From contig JAIRYX010000236.1 of assembly GCA_031267635.1 (NCBI GenBank), positions 1 through 19,727 on the forward strand: a stretch of DNA of 19,727 bases. Reading direction: 5' to 3'. This DNA comes from Planctomycetaceae bacterium (lineage in GTDB: Bacteria; Planctomycetota; Planctomycetia; Pirellulales; Thermoguttaceae). A program made the position numbers and the translations under genes. Each line of letters starts with the position of its first letter. Positions within the stretch are counted from its first letter, which is position 1. Below the pieces are notes generated by a model. The model saw only the letters and a program-made list of their open reading frames with translations, was not told the origin of the DNA and made no database searches. This document shows, piece after piece, positions 7,727 to 16,127 of the stretch.

Positions 7727-8380
7727 TTATTGGTCTTCGTTTTGCCGTCCGCTTGCGGATGCTAATACGACTTCGCGGCAACGGGCGGTGATGAGCTGCC
7801 AACGTGATGCGGCGAGATCGTCTTTGGCGGCGAGCCATGTTCCGCCACATGCAATCACTGCGTGGATTGCAAGATATTCGTTGATATTCGCTAATGACAC
7901 ACCGCCGGTCGGCATAAATTTCACGCCGGTATGAAGATAAGGAGCGGAAAACGCTTTGAGCATTGCCGCTCCGCCCATCGCACCGGCGGGAAAGAATTTA
8001 AGAATCCGGCAACCAACAGCGAGTGCGGCTTCAATTTCGGATGGTGTACAGACTCCCGGCACAAACGGAAAGTCTTTTTTTTGAGCCGCTTCAACGATTT
8101 TCAGATTGAATCCCGGCGCAACGCCGAATTTTGCACCAGCGTCAATAGCTGCGTTGAGATTATCAAGCGTCAGAACTGTTCCCGCTCCGACAACAACATC
8201 AGGGCGTTCTTGAGCAATTGATTGAATCGCCACCGACGCCGACGGAGTGCGAAAGGTAATTTCTGCAATGGGCAACCCGCCCAAAACGAGCGCATCGGCA
8301 AGATTCAAAGCGTCGCTTGCCGACTCAATCGCAATAACAGGGACAACTTTTAATTCTGCAATTTTTTTAAATACGGACAT
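7727..8380 (-). CDS. eda: KDPG / KHG aldolase
   Basis: The class I aldolase cleaves 2-keto-3-deoxy-6-phosphogluconate to pyruvate and glyceraldehyde-3-phosphate (Entner-Doudoroff or uronate catabolism), or acts on 4-hydroxy-2-oxoglutarate. The 217-residue length is normal. The Schiff-base lysine is K128 in LKFFPA; the catalytic glutamate is E40 in AEITFRT with R44. VGAGTVL (64-70) and MPTGGV (156-161) are the phosphate-binding segments. ATG 8380 has no clear Shine-Dalgarno. No edd, kdgK or uronate isomerase gene is adjacent, so the pathway cannot be assigned from context. A related 2-keto-3-deoxy-6-phosphogalactonate aldolase activity is possible. Confidence 0.92.
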   Translation of the reverse strand: MSVFKKIAELKVVPVIAIESASDALNLADALVLGGLPIAEITFRTPSASVAIQSIAQERPDVVVGAGTVLTLDNLNAAIDAGAKFGVAPGFNLKIVEAAQKKDFPFVPGVCTPSEIEAALAVGCRILKFFPAGAMGGAAMLKAFSAPYLHTGVKFMPTGGVSLANINEYLAIHAVIACGGTWLAAKDDLAASRWQLITARCREVVLASASGRQNEDQ

Positions 8381-8734
8381 GTTTTCGAGGAGAACCTAAA
8401 AATCGGGGTGATGAATATGTTTATCTAAAACGCGAACCGTTGTAAACGGCAAGTCAAACAAATTGATTATACATGATACCTACACTTTTGCAAAATCCCC
8501 AAAGATGTTATACATTACGCAGGTCATATTGTATAATTTTTGAAGTTTTGGAATTCAAGATTCATGAGTGTTGCCACTTCTTCTTTGTAGTGTTGATCAA
8601 TTTGTTCCAGGCAATCGCTGATTCCTCCTTTGAACTGTTCTATGTCTTCTCACAAAGGCATGGAGCAACAAAGAATTTATTTTTTAGAATCACTTGATGT
8701 TCTTGGTTGCTTTGTGAGAAACAAATTGTAAAAT
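8381..8734. other. Intergenic stretch with a short inverted repeat, no gene seen
   Basis: This AT-rich stretch precedes repeat copy C. The only structure found is an 11-bp inverted repeat, ttctcacaaag (8647-8657) with ctttgtgagaa (8710-8720), resembling the cacaaagg/cctttgtg hairpin in the centre of repeat copy A. A 74-codon frame at 8473-8697 has an implausible composition (Phe- and Cys-rich) and overlaps the inverted repeat, so it is not called. Confidence 0.4.
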
Positions 8735-9077
8735 GTGATAAATAGAAATCCGCATGACAACTACCGTCAATTTTGCCGGAAAATATTACTCTTGCCGTCC
8801 TTATTTATAGATTTCCCCTAGTAGCCCAAATTGCCCCCCAACTATGCGCCCTTATTCCCTTATTGTTCATGCAATTGTTTTTGTAACAATCCATGCTCGA
8901 AAAAATAAGGACATAAGAGCGTGTTTAGATGCTTTGTTGGCGACTAAGGGAAACTTGCTAAATAAAGGGCTGCAATGGTAAAGCCGTTCGGATAATTGCA
9001 ATGGTAAAAGTCTTTCGAGTGAGGATGCAGTTACCCTGTGCGGATTGATTTGGCTTGAGCAACTGACGCCATAGTTT
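8735..9077. repeat. Fold-back (MITE-like) repeat, copy C with decayed ends
   Basis: The inner arms 8785-8826 (cttatttatagatttcccc, tagtagc) and 8939-8981 (ggcgactaagggaaac, aaataaagggctgcaatgg) match the other copies. On the right it keeps CCCTGTGCGGATT and CTTGAGCAACTGA, but the terminal GTTAC is degraded to atagttt. The left terminal repeat is hard to recognise beyond AATCCGCATGACAACTA, so the left boundary is approximate. A short internal duplication of the word attgcaatggtaaa/gtctttcg is visible near 8990-9018. Confidence 0.65.
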
Positions 9078-9155
9078 TCTATTGAGTTTTCAAATATTTG
9101 TCCCCCCAAAAACGAACAATCATCAGTTTTCCTCAACGCAAATCATTGAACGGTT

Positions 9156-10406
9156 TCATTCATCATTGCTTGTGTTGCTCTGAAAAATCTCCGGCGGTTG
9201 AAATGAACGAATCATATTTTGATATTTGGGAATGAAAAAATCTCGGTAATCTTCGGGATTTCCTGATTTTCCAGATTCAGCCGCTTTGACGACGTTATAT
9301 GCCTCGCGCGCGGTCATAAAATGCAATTGGATTTTATGTTCTTTACTGTATTGTTGAAGCGATTGAAGCATGTATTCCATGTCATGCGCCAGAACAATCT
9401 TTTGCGATTGCGCGCCGTGAGAATAGACTTTAACAAAAACCCATTCGGGACGTCCTTTCACGTGGATATTGGCTTCCATCCACTTGGGAATCCGCTCCGG
9501 CTTGAAACGCAGGTCGCTTTCGATTGCACCATATTCCAAGCGTCCATGCCAATTAATCGTCGTCGGTCCTTCAAAAATCATAAACTGATTTTCTGTCGGC
9601 TGCTTTCCGATTTTCGCATCAATTCCTGTATCATGCGATTTTGGTTTATTGGGATCGTCAACAACATAATAAATGGAATTGATTTTTCGAGGTTGCGAAT
9701 TGGAATTAATTGTTGAAAATGTAAAATCAGCATAACAACCGGACTTGTGGAGAACGGTAATTTGATTTGTTAAGCCGTTCGATTTTGGAGTTTGCGACGC
9801 GTCTAAATCCCAATTTCCACTCACATAAGCAAACGCCGTTCTCGGCGTTTCTTCTTCGGTAATCATCGCTCCAAACTGATGATACCATTCCAACGCCTCG
9901 TGAAGTTTTTGCGGATACGTTTGCGGATTTATTGTTCCGTCGGTCGGTAAATGCCAATGCATTTCGACCTCGCCGTAACCATGAAGCGCCATATCGGAAA
10001 GTTCGTACATGATACCGTCTATATGATGATCATAAGGATAAAACCATGTATAGCGGAATTTATTACCGTAATTATCACGATACTTGTCGGAAATTTGACG
10101 AAATTTTTCGCACCAGATTCGATTATTTTCAACGGCTTGAGGAATCACGCCGCCAGCGAAATGCTCGTAATGATCGACCATCACGAAAATTAAATGTTTT
10201 TCAGAATCAGGAACCGTTTCTTGGGATGCTCCCATCAAAAGATAACGAGGAACCCAGCGATACGTGTTCCATCGCCACATCGCAACACACACACGACCAC
10301 CAGCGTATCCTGAATAAACCAGAATTGCTAACAGCAGAAGTATTCCTATTTTTATAAATTTGTTCCATTTTTTTTTCTTCAAAGTAACGTCCACGTTAGC
10401 GCCCAT
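9156..10406 (-). CDS. Membrane-anchored polysaccharide deacetylase-like protein
   Basis: I do not recognise a named gene. The 416-residue protein has a basic N-terminus and one membrane segment at about 18-36, placing the rest outside the cytoplasmic membrane. The soluble part has landmarks like the glycoside hydrolase/deacetylase beta-alpha barrel: an early acidic-histidine segment FVMVDHYEH (74-82), HWHLP (150-154), SGNWDLD (196-202), a late YSHGA (328-332) and a C-terminal FMTAREAY (363-370), reminiscent of the last barrel element of NodB-type deacetylases. The exact metal-binding motifs of NodB are not matched, so the enzymatic call is inference. It is a single gene between divergent apbE and repeat C. 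An alternative is a carbohydrate-binding or polysaccharide-export accessory protein. Confidence 0.6.
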   Translation of the reverse strand: MGANVDVTLKKKKWNKFIKIGILLLLAILVYSGYAGGRVCVAMWRWNTYRWVPRYLLMGASQETVPDSEKHLIFVMVDHYEHFAGGVIPQAVENNRIWCEKFRQISDKYRDNYGNKFRYTWFYPYDHHIDGIMYELSDMALHGYGEVEMHWHLPTDGTINPQTYPQKLHEALEWYHQFGAMITEEETPRTAFAYVSGNWDLDASQTPKSNGLTNQITVLHKSGCYADFTFSTINSNSQPRKINSIYYVVDDPNKPKSHDTGIDAKIGKQPTENQFMIFEGPTTINWHGRLEYGAIESDLRFKPERIPKWMEANIHVKGRPEWVFVKVYSHGAQSQKIVLAHDMEYMLQSLQQYSKEHKIQLHFMTAREAYNVVKAAESGKSGNPEDYRDFFIPKYQNMIRSFQPPEIFQSNTSNDE

Positions 10407-10475
10407 TTTTTCCGAATTCCTACTTGATTTTCATGTTTGATAACTTAAACTGTAAACAGAACTTTCATTCGTTGC

Positions 10476-10503
10476 TTGAAAAATAGTTATTTCATGATAT
10501 AAT
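10476..10503 (+). promoter_or_regulatory. Candidate sigma-70 promoter for apbE
   Basis: TTGAAA (10476-10481), a 16-nt spacer and a perfect TATAAT (10498-10503) lie about 100 nt upstream of the apbE start. They fall in the divergent region shared with the deacetylase-like gene. It is a good consensus match but untested. Confidence 0.5.
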
Positions 10504-10602
10504 AGAAACAAATTTAATAATACGCTTCAAAATAATTTGCAAAATACGAGTTATATTTATGGTTAATGTCGAGTTTTATGGGAAAGTTACTTTATAACGA
10601 TT

Positions 10603-11832
10603 ATGCCGTCCTCTCAACCGTCACGCCGTCAGTTTTTGCAAGGAGGTTCATTTTTGGGAAAGCTCCGCGATATTGCGCAATCAGCGGATGAATCCGCAAA
10701 TGAAACCGTTCAAGAAAATCTTCCGCCGTCGCAACAAGTCTCGCTGTCCGATGTTCCGGCTGTCGGTTGGCCCCTGTTGCGATTGTCGAGAAACGCAATG
10801 GCAACAGATTTTGAAGCGGCGTTCAATCGCGGACAATATCCGCAGGCGACCATCGCTGCGTTGGATGCGCTCGACGAAATTGAACGTTATGAAACGTTAT
10901 TATCGGTATTTAAAAAAGGAAGCGAAGTTTCATCGCTGAACCGAAACGCCGCCCGTGAACCGATTCCGGTGATGTTGGATGAAGTTTGGCAACTTCTTTG
11001 GCTGTGTCATGAACTTTCGCACGAAACGCATGGCGCGGTTGATATTACAGCGTCTCCGCTTTGGCGGCTTTGGGGATTTGCCCAACACGAAGGCAAAGTT
11101 CCGCCGCAACCGGAAATTGACGCGGCGTTGCAAAACATCGGACATTCGCTTTTGCAATTCGCTCCGAAAGAAAAGACGATTCATTTTTTGCGGGAAGGAA
11201 TGGAAATCAATCTTGGCTGCGTCGGCAAAGGAGCGGCGCTGGATTCAGCGGTGCAAAAGTTATCGCCGCACGGTATTGAACATGTTCTTTTACACGGCGG
11301 ACGAAGCAGCGTTTTAGCTCGCGGCGGACGTATGGCGGAAACATGGAATGACGACGCGAATGAACCGCGGCTTTCCGCGTCAAATACAAATATTGTTTTA
11401 TCGGAATTATCGGACACAGTCTTTGCCAAACCGTCGCGAGATAGAAGCGTCGGTTGGACAATCGGCGTCTCACATCCGTTGCGTCCGAGACAACGACTCG
11501 CGGAAGTGCGGCTGACAAACGAATCGCTCGGAACGTCCGGCTCGCAGCACCAGTTTTTCATTCACCAGGGAAAGCGATACAGTCACATTATTGATCCACG
11601 AACTGGATATCCGGCAACGGATGTGTTGATGACAACTGTGATTGCTTCCACCGCCGCGCTTGCCGACGTCTTATCCACTGCGTTTTTCGTTTTGCAACCA
11701 AATGAAACCGCCGACTACTGCCGCGAACACCCCGGCGTTGCCGCATTACTCGTCACCGCCGATGAACACCATCCGCAACGATATAAAATTTCACATTTCG
11801 GTTTTGAAGTGAATCAGATTCGTTTTTTGTGA
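10603..11832 (+). CDS. apbE: FAD:protein FMN transferase, ApbE family
   Basis: ApbE enzymes attach FMN from FAD to threonine or serine of partner flavoproteins (such as NqrB/C, RnfG/D) using Mg2+. The core motifs are present: INLGCVGKGAALDSA (202-216), SHIIDPRTGYPA (327-338) and ADVLSTAFFVL (354-364), with D355 and T359 as likely metal ligands. The usual D-L-G-G is N-L-G-C here, a conspicuous substitution. At 409 residues it is longer than most family members. The excess is an N-terminal 60 residues and an insertion at about 240-285 before GWTIGVSHP. The N-terminus has a twin-arginine-like SRRQFLQGG (7-15) but no hydrophobic stretch follows, so Tat export is doubtful. No Nqr or Rnf genes are present. 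Confidence 0.9.
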   Translation: MPSSQPSRRQFLQGGSFLGKLRDIAQSADESANETVQENLPPSQQVSLSDVPAVGWPLLRLSRNAMATDFEAAFNRGQYPQATIAALDALDEIERYETLLSVFKKGSEVSSLNRNAAREPIPVMLDEVWQLLWLCHELSHETHGAVDITASPLWRLWGFAQHEGKVPPQPEIDAALQNIGHSLLQFAPKEKTIHFLREGMEINLGCVGKGAALDSAVQKLSPHGIEHVLLHGGRSSVLARGGRMAETWNDDANEPRLSASNTNIVLSELSDTVFAKPSRDRSVGWTIGVSHPLRPRQRLAEVRLTNESLGTSGSQHQFFIHQGKRYSHIIDPRTGYPATDVLMTTVIASTAALADVLSTAFFVLQPNETADYCREHPGVAALLVTADEHHPQRYKISHFGFEVNQIRFL

Positions 11833-11889
11833 ATGTCAAATTCCATTATGAATAACCTCCAGCTAAAATTGGGGATTATTTCACATTTG

Positions 11890-12105
11890 ATGGCTTTGTT
11901 GGTTACTAAGGGAAACTTGATAAATCAGGGCTGTGATGGTAAATTTTTGGGGGTAATTATACAGCTACTACAAAGTCACGCAATTTCACTTGGCATTGTT
12001 CAACGTAAAGTATCTATAAATTTGACATTTTTCATATCAAGGGAAATTGAGGAAATTCGTACTACCCAAGTGCGGACTATTTAGCTTGGGCAACTGAATA
12101 GTTAC
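11890..12105. repeat. Fold-back repeat, right-half copy D
   Basis: Only the right arm is present. It starts with GGCTTTGTTGGTTACTAAGG, then GAAACTTGATAAATCAGGGC, and ends GGGCAACTGAATAGTTAC at 12105. The left arm is missing, and the middle is lengthened by unrelated sequence compared with copy F. The rest of the 534-nt gap between apbE and the chemoreceptor (12106-12366) holds no gene; it contains an attcgtgcattcgtggc word near 12168 of a type often seen in dispersed bacterial repeats. Confidence 0.65.
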
Positions 12106-12366
12106 GATTTTCTTACCGCGACTGTACGAATTTATTACGAATAACGTGGAACTTGCGATAAGGTTTCATTCGTGCATTCGTGGCTACCATAAATTATGAG
12201 CTAAATTTATCTTGTCAATTCCGTAAATTTTTCTGATTCTACGTTTTCTCCTTTCCGACATAGAAACCTATCCTATTTTTTTATGATGTGTAAAACGTGA
12301 AAATAATCAATATCTTATATTATTTTCGACGACCAAAAACTGCCCTCAAAAGTAGGAAGAACAAAC

Positions 12367-14640
12367 ATGTTTAACAAGTTGCGAATCGGCAAAAAATTCA
12401 TTTTCTGTTTTGGTGTGATGATACTCTTGATGTTCTCTTTGACTATCGTAGCGATTTACAGTTACTCCAGCATCACGTACACAACCAATGAAGTGGTGCA
12501 TAGAATCCGCGAAAGTAAACTCACGAACGACATGATTGACGCGGCAAATCTGATGCGACACGATTTTTTGACGTATCTGGCGACTCGCGATGCAAATTTG
12601 ATAGCGAACATGGATAAAAGCGTAAAAGAGATGGAAGACAAAGCAAACGACATTCTGAAAAAAATGCGATCCGATGATAATCAAGGCGAAATAAAAAAAA
12701 TTTTAGATTGTACAACGGAAATTGAAGGCAGTCAAAAAGATTTTATTAAATATGACGCAAAATTAACGGCGTTGAATAAAAGTTATCTTGAGCAAGCCGA
12801 ACAATTGGATGATTTGTTTGATGAATTTTATGACTTCGTTCATTTCAAGGGCAAAACAGAGAAAAGTGAAAATCATGAGGAAAAAGCGAAAGCCGACAAT
12901 TCCAAATTAGAGATTGAAAAAGCAATTATAGTTTGTTCGACGATGGTCGATACGCGGGTTGCGGAACGTTTGAAATTTACGAATTGCTACACCGATGAAG
13001 ACAGAAAAAAAACAGAAATCAAAATAAAAGAACTCGGCGATAAATTCAACGGCGCATTCAATAAAATTCAGTCGTTGATCACGGAAAGCGAAATGAAAAA
13101 GAGACATGAGGCAATCAATCAATTGCTTCAAAAGTGGTATGTCGTCGCCGCCGAGCATACCAATACCGTTAAGCTTCTCATGCAAGAGCAAAACGGCATG
13201 GTTATAAAACTTCAAGGAATTATTGACGTTTGCTCAAAACTCTTGGAACGAACCGCTGCAGAAACCAATCAAGACATTCAGTCGCAAAATTCGGTGATCA
13301 CGCTTTCCAAAGACGTCGCTTACGTCACGGCGGTTATGGCGTTTGTTATCGCTATTGGACTTGGATTTCTATTGACCCGCTCTGTTGCCGGAGGCATTAC
13401 GCAAATCGTCAATTTGTTCAAACAGATTACGAAAGAAGGAGACACCAAGGTCGTGATTGATGAAAAATATCTGAAACGCGGTGATGAAATCGGCGATCTG
13501 GCGGAACAGGCAAGAGAAATCATCAACGATTATCGCACGATTGCGGAAATGGGACAATCGGCAAGTCACGGCGATTGGACGTATCGCGTTAGAATCAAGA
13601 GCGAAAAAGATGAAATGAATCACAATTTATCCATCATGTTCGAGCAGGTCAACGAAGTGTTGAATCAAGTGAAAAACTCGGTTCAGCAAGTAACTTTCGG
13701 TGCGGGACAAGTCGCGGCGACCAGCGAATCGTTATCGCAAGGAGCGACAGAGTCGGCGGCAAGTTTGGAAGAAATCACATCGTCAATGACCGAAATGGGA
13801 AGCAAAACGCACAAAAACGCGGAAAACGCCAGCGAAGCAAGTCATTTGGCGAAGGACGCCAGCGAAGCGGCAAGCAACGGTCAAGACATGATGAAACAGA
13901 TGATTAACTCGATGAAACAAATCACGAAAAATTCTCACGACGTACAAAACGTAATTAAAGTGATTGACGACATTTCGTTTCAGACGAATTTATTAGCGTT
14001 GAACGCGGCGGTCGAAGCGGCGCGTGCGGGGATTCACGGGAAAGGATTTGCTGTCGTGGCGGAAGAAGTTCGGAATCTTGCCGCGCGATGTGCGAAAGCC
14101 GCCGGTGAAACAACGCAAATGATTGAGAATAACAACCGTCAGATTCACGAAGGCGCGGAAATTGCGCAGAAAACGTCGGAAATGTTAGACAAGATTGTTT
14201 CGTATGCTTCAAGCTCGACCAATTTGATTCACGAAATCGCCACCGCAAGCCACGAGCAGGCACAAGGCGTCGCTCAAGTAAGGCAGGCGTTGCAACAGAT
14301 TGACACGGTCACGCAAGTGAACACTTCCAGCGCGGAAGAATCGGCAAGCGTATCGAACGAGATGAACAATCACGCGGTCAAGTTGCAACATATGGTTACG
14401 CATTTCAAACTCCGCAACACGAAAACCGAAAAAATAAGCGACGAAGATGATGCGAATTATTCCGCTGGCAAATCCGAAAGGAATTTTTCTTACGGCGTCA
14501 GTTCCGGCTCACACAACCGTACAACTTTGAACGCGAAAAAAGCGGCGAAATTTGGCGATTCCAGTTCCCAATATGAAACCGGCTGGGAAAGCGGCACGGC
14601 AACTCTCGTGCTCGACGACAGCGAGTTCGGAAAATATTGA
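12367..14640 (+). CDS. Methyl-accepting chemotaxis protein
   Basis: This transmembrane receptor should signal to CheA/CheW. The 757 residues comprise TM1 (about 11-33), a long, charged, helical periplasmic domain (about 35-315), TM2 (about 318-340) and a HAMP domain. A second HAMP-like segment follows (EMGQSASHGDWTYRV, about 393-430), then the coiled-coil signalling domain. The hairpin tip is the classical EAARAGIHGKGFAVVAEEVR (550-569). The C-terminus lacks an NWETF-type pentapeptide for CheR/CheB binding and ends in a variable tail (SEFGKY). The ATG has AGGAAGA 9 nt upstream. No other che gene is in the window, so it is an orphan receptor. The ligand cannot be predicted. Confidence 0.93.
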   Translation: MFNKLRIGKKFIFCFGVMILLMFSLTIVAIYSYSSITYTTNEVVHRIRESKLTNDMIDAANLMRHDFLTYLATRDANLIANMDKSVKEMEDKANDILKKMRSDDNQGEIKKILDCTTEIEGSQKDFIKYDAKLTALNKSYLEQAEQLDDLFDEFYDFVHFKGKTEKSENHEEKAKADNSKLEIEKAIIVCSTMVDTRVAERLKFTNCYTDEDRKKTEIKIKELGDKFNGAFNKIQSLITESEMKKRHEAINQLLQKWYVVAAEHTNTVKLLMQEQNGMVIKLQGIIDVCSKLLERTAAETNQDIQSQNSVITLSKDVAYVTAVMAFVIAIGLGFLLTRSVAGGITQIVNLFKQITKEGDTKVVIDEKYLKRGDEIGDLAEQAREIINDYRTIAEMGQSASHGDWTYRVRIKSEKDEMNHNLSIMFEQVNEVLNQVKNSVQQVTFGAGQVAATSESLSQGATESAASLEEITSSMTEMGSKTHKNAENASEASHLAKDASEAASNGQDMMKQMINSMKQITKNSHDVQNVIKVIDDISFQTNLLALNAAVEAARAGIHGKGFAVVAEEVRNLAARCAKAAGETTQMIENNNRQIHEGAEIAQKTSEMLDKIVSYASSSTNLIHEIATASHEQAQGVAQVRQALQQIDTVTQVNTSSAEESASVSNEMNNHAVKLQHMVTHFKLRNTKTEKISDEDDANYSAGKSERNFSYGVSSGSHNRTTLNAKKAAKFGDSSSQYETGWESGTATLVLDDSEFGKY

Positions 14641-14817
14641 AATTTACCTGTTTATTTCGCATTTTGGGGAGATTGGTGTGAAGTTGCGATGATAGGTGTT
14701 CGAGCCAATTTTCGGCGTAACGTTTTTTGTTTAGTCTTTCTGCGGGGCGTCGGACGTTGTCATTTAGTTTTCGGGTGCGCGGACACAAATCACGCAAGTT
14801 ATGCAATAACGCCCACG
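14641..14817. other. Intergenic stretch, no gene seen
   Basis: This is the first part of a 912-nt gene-poor region between the chemoreceptor and yqgE. No convincing terminator or gene is visible here. Short plus-strand frames (from 14689 and 14727) overlap each other and run through repeat E into unrelated sequence, so they are not called. Confidence 0.4.
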
Positions 14818-14876
14818 GTAACTATTCAGTTGCCCAATCTAACCCAAATACATCCGCACGACAACTGTATAGTTAC
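14818..14876. repeat. Minimal fold-back repeat E (two termini only)
   Basis: In 59 bp this copy consists of little more than the two ends: GTAACTATTCAGTTGCCCAA at the left and CAACTGTATAGTTAC at the right. They pair with a single mismatch over 15 bp, with CATCCGCAC between them. It gives the cleanest definition of the family's terminal inverted repeat. Confidence 0.7.
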
Positions 14877-14976
14877 ACCAATTTTAAGTTTGGAACTGGT
14901 GTGGGTATCCTTCATACAATAACAATAACCTTCGACAACATTGTCTAGAAATAGTCCTGGATGTAATGCAAACTGA

Positions 14977-15102
14977 TCAGCGCCCCCATTCCCGAAAAAG
15001 CGTGGAATCGTTGATGATGTGGGAGTACAGGTCTTGTGTAATCGAAAGACGTACTGTACAATTCTTTAATGGTTTTTGCTTACGGGCAAAATTCCTTGCC
15101 AT
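14977..15102 (-). pseudogene. Possible small or frameshifted gene, 41 codons
   Basis: ATG 15102 is preceded by GAAAGGAGA with good spacing, one of the best ribosome binding sites in the window. The frame reads MARNFARKQKPLKNCTVRLS, then ITQDLYSHIINDSTLFREWG, then R and a stop. The TVRLSITQDLY stretch is like the strand-helix start of ribbon-helix-helix DNA-binding proteins, but the domain would be cut short. Removing one G from the GGGGG run at about 14981-14987 keeps the frame open for about 50 more codons (GADQFALHPGLFLDNVVEGY and on), ending inside repeat E. It may therefore be a frameshifted gene whose 3' end was replaced by the repeat, or a short intact gene. Not recognised; low confidence. 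Confidence 0.35.
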
Positions 15103-15319
15103 AATAAAGTCTCCTTTCAATGTCTCTATGATGGCATTTTTCTAAAAACTCAAGACTCCCTCAAAGGCGAAATAAGCAGCAAAAATTGACATCAATAAAT
15201 TCAAAACAATAAACGTGGAAAAAGAAAAAAAGTAATTAAAAATATGCCCAAAAAGTAAATCATGTCTCCACTTTCCAAATAATAAACGAAAGGAAAACAA
15301 ACTCACCTTGCAAGCGTTG
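15103..15319. other. AT-rich intergenic stretch, no gene seen
   Basis: This stretch lies between the small minus-strand frame and repeat copy F. It is A-rich on the plus strand and contains the Shine-Dalgarno of the small frame (15111-15118, complement). No reliable promoter, terminator or reading frame was found. Confidence 0.4.
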
Positions 15320-15436
15320 GGCTTTGTTGGCTACTAAGGGAAACTTGATAAATAAGGGTTGCAATGGTAAAGTCTTTCGGATAACTAGTCCGTTACCCTG
15401 TGTGGATTTATGTGGTTTGGGCAACTGAATAGTTAC
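15320..15436. repeat. Fold-back repeat, right-half copy F
   Basis: This well-preserved right arm begins GGCTTTGTTGGCTACTAAGG, continues AAACTTGATAAATAAGGG and GTAAAGTCTTTCGGATAAC, and ends GGGCAACTGAATAGTTAC at 15436. There is no left arm. It is the best conserved copy of this half and serves as the consensus for comparison. It lies about 120 nt upstream of yqgE. Confidence 0.75.
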
Positions 15437-15552
15437 TGGATTTTATAAATCAATCCTTCTCCCAAATATGAAGTAAGCAGAAAATTTATTAACTGTTTAA
15501 GTAAATCAATTCAGTGAAAAATACAAAATCGCTCAATTTTCAGGAATCCGTT

Positions 15553-16104
15553 ATGCAAAATTTGACAGGACAAGTGTTAGCGTCGTCGCCTTCGTTGCTT
15601 GACCCGAACTTCAAGCAAACCGTGATTTTAATGATACAAGACGCCGGAGAAGGTGCCATTGGATTGGTTCTTAACCGCCCGTCGGATAAAACGGTTCGCA
15701 ATCTTTGGGCGACGATTTTTCAAGATTTCTGCGAAACGGAACAGCCAATTCATCTCGGCGGACCGGTGTTCGGTCCGTTGATGATTTTGCATACACGGCG
15801 TGAACTCGCCGATTTGGAAATTATGCCGGGACTCTATTTTGCGACGCAAAAAAATTATATCGAAGATATTGTCAACGGTAATGTGCAACCGTACAAGTTG
15901 TTTCTCGGTCATACCGGTTGGGGAGAAGGGCAACTGCAAAACGAAATCAACGAAGGCGCATGGTATTCGCTTCCCGCCGATCTGAAAGTCGTCTTCAGCG
16001 AAGATCCCCATCTTTGGCAACACGTTTTGCATTGTGCCGGACGCCGAATGTTATCGCGGGTTTTCCGAATCAATAATTTTCCAGATGATCCGACATGGAA
16101 TTGA
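15553..16104 (+). CDS. yqgE: YqgE/AlgH family protein (UPF0301)
   Basis: This is a small conserved cytoplasmic protein of unknown biochemical role; the family name AlgH comes from an alginate-regulation locus in Pseudomonas. The 183 residues show the family hallmarks: VLASSPSLLDPNFKQTVILM near the N-terminus, GAIGLVLNRP, LGGPVFGPLMILHT, and GHTGWGEGQLQNEI followed by GAW. The open frame reaches GTG 15514, but ATG 15553 has AGGAA 7 nt upstream and gives the usual family start, so it is preferred. The next gene starts 23 nt after the stop, suggesting co-transcription. Confidence 0.9.
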   Translation: MQNLTGQVLASSPSLLDPNFKQTVILMIQDAGEGAIGLVLNRPSDKTVRNLWATIFQDFCETEQPIHLGGPVFGPLMILHTRRELADLEIMPGLYFATQKNYIEDIVNGNVQPYKLFLGHTGWGEGQLQNEINEGAWYSLPADLKVVFSEDPHLWQHVLHCAGRRMLSRVFRINNFPDDPTWN

Positions 16105-16127
16105 GCCGTTAAAACAAGAGAAATTTT

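Noticed and set aside
8473..8697. 74-codon plus-strand reading frame
   Set aside because: Composition is Phe/Cys-rich without domain features, there is no ribosome binding site, and it overlaps an inverted repeat.
8867..9136. 89-codon minus-strand reading frame
   Set aside because: It is a translation of repeat copy C, as above.
10603..10650. Functional Tat signal peptide on ApbE
   Set aside because: The SRRQFLQGG motif is there, but no hydrophobic region follows within the next 40 residues.
11833..12084. 83-codon plus-strand frame directly after apbE
   Set aside because: It starts at the apbE stop and runs through half-repeat D; the sequence there is explained by the repeat.
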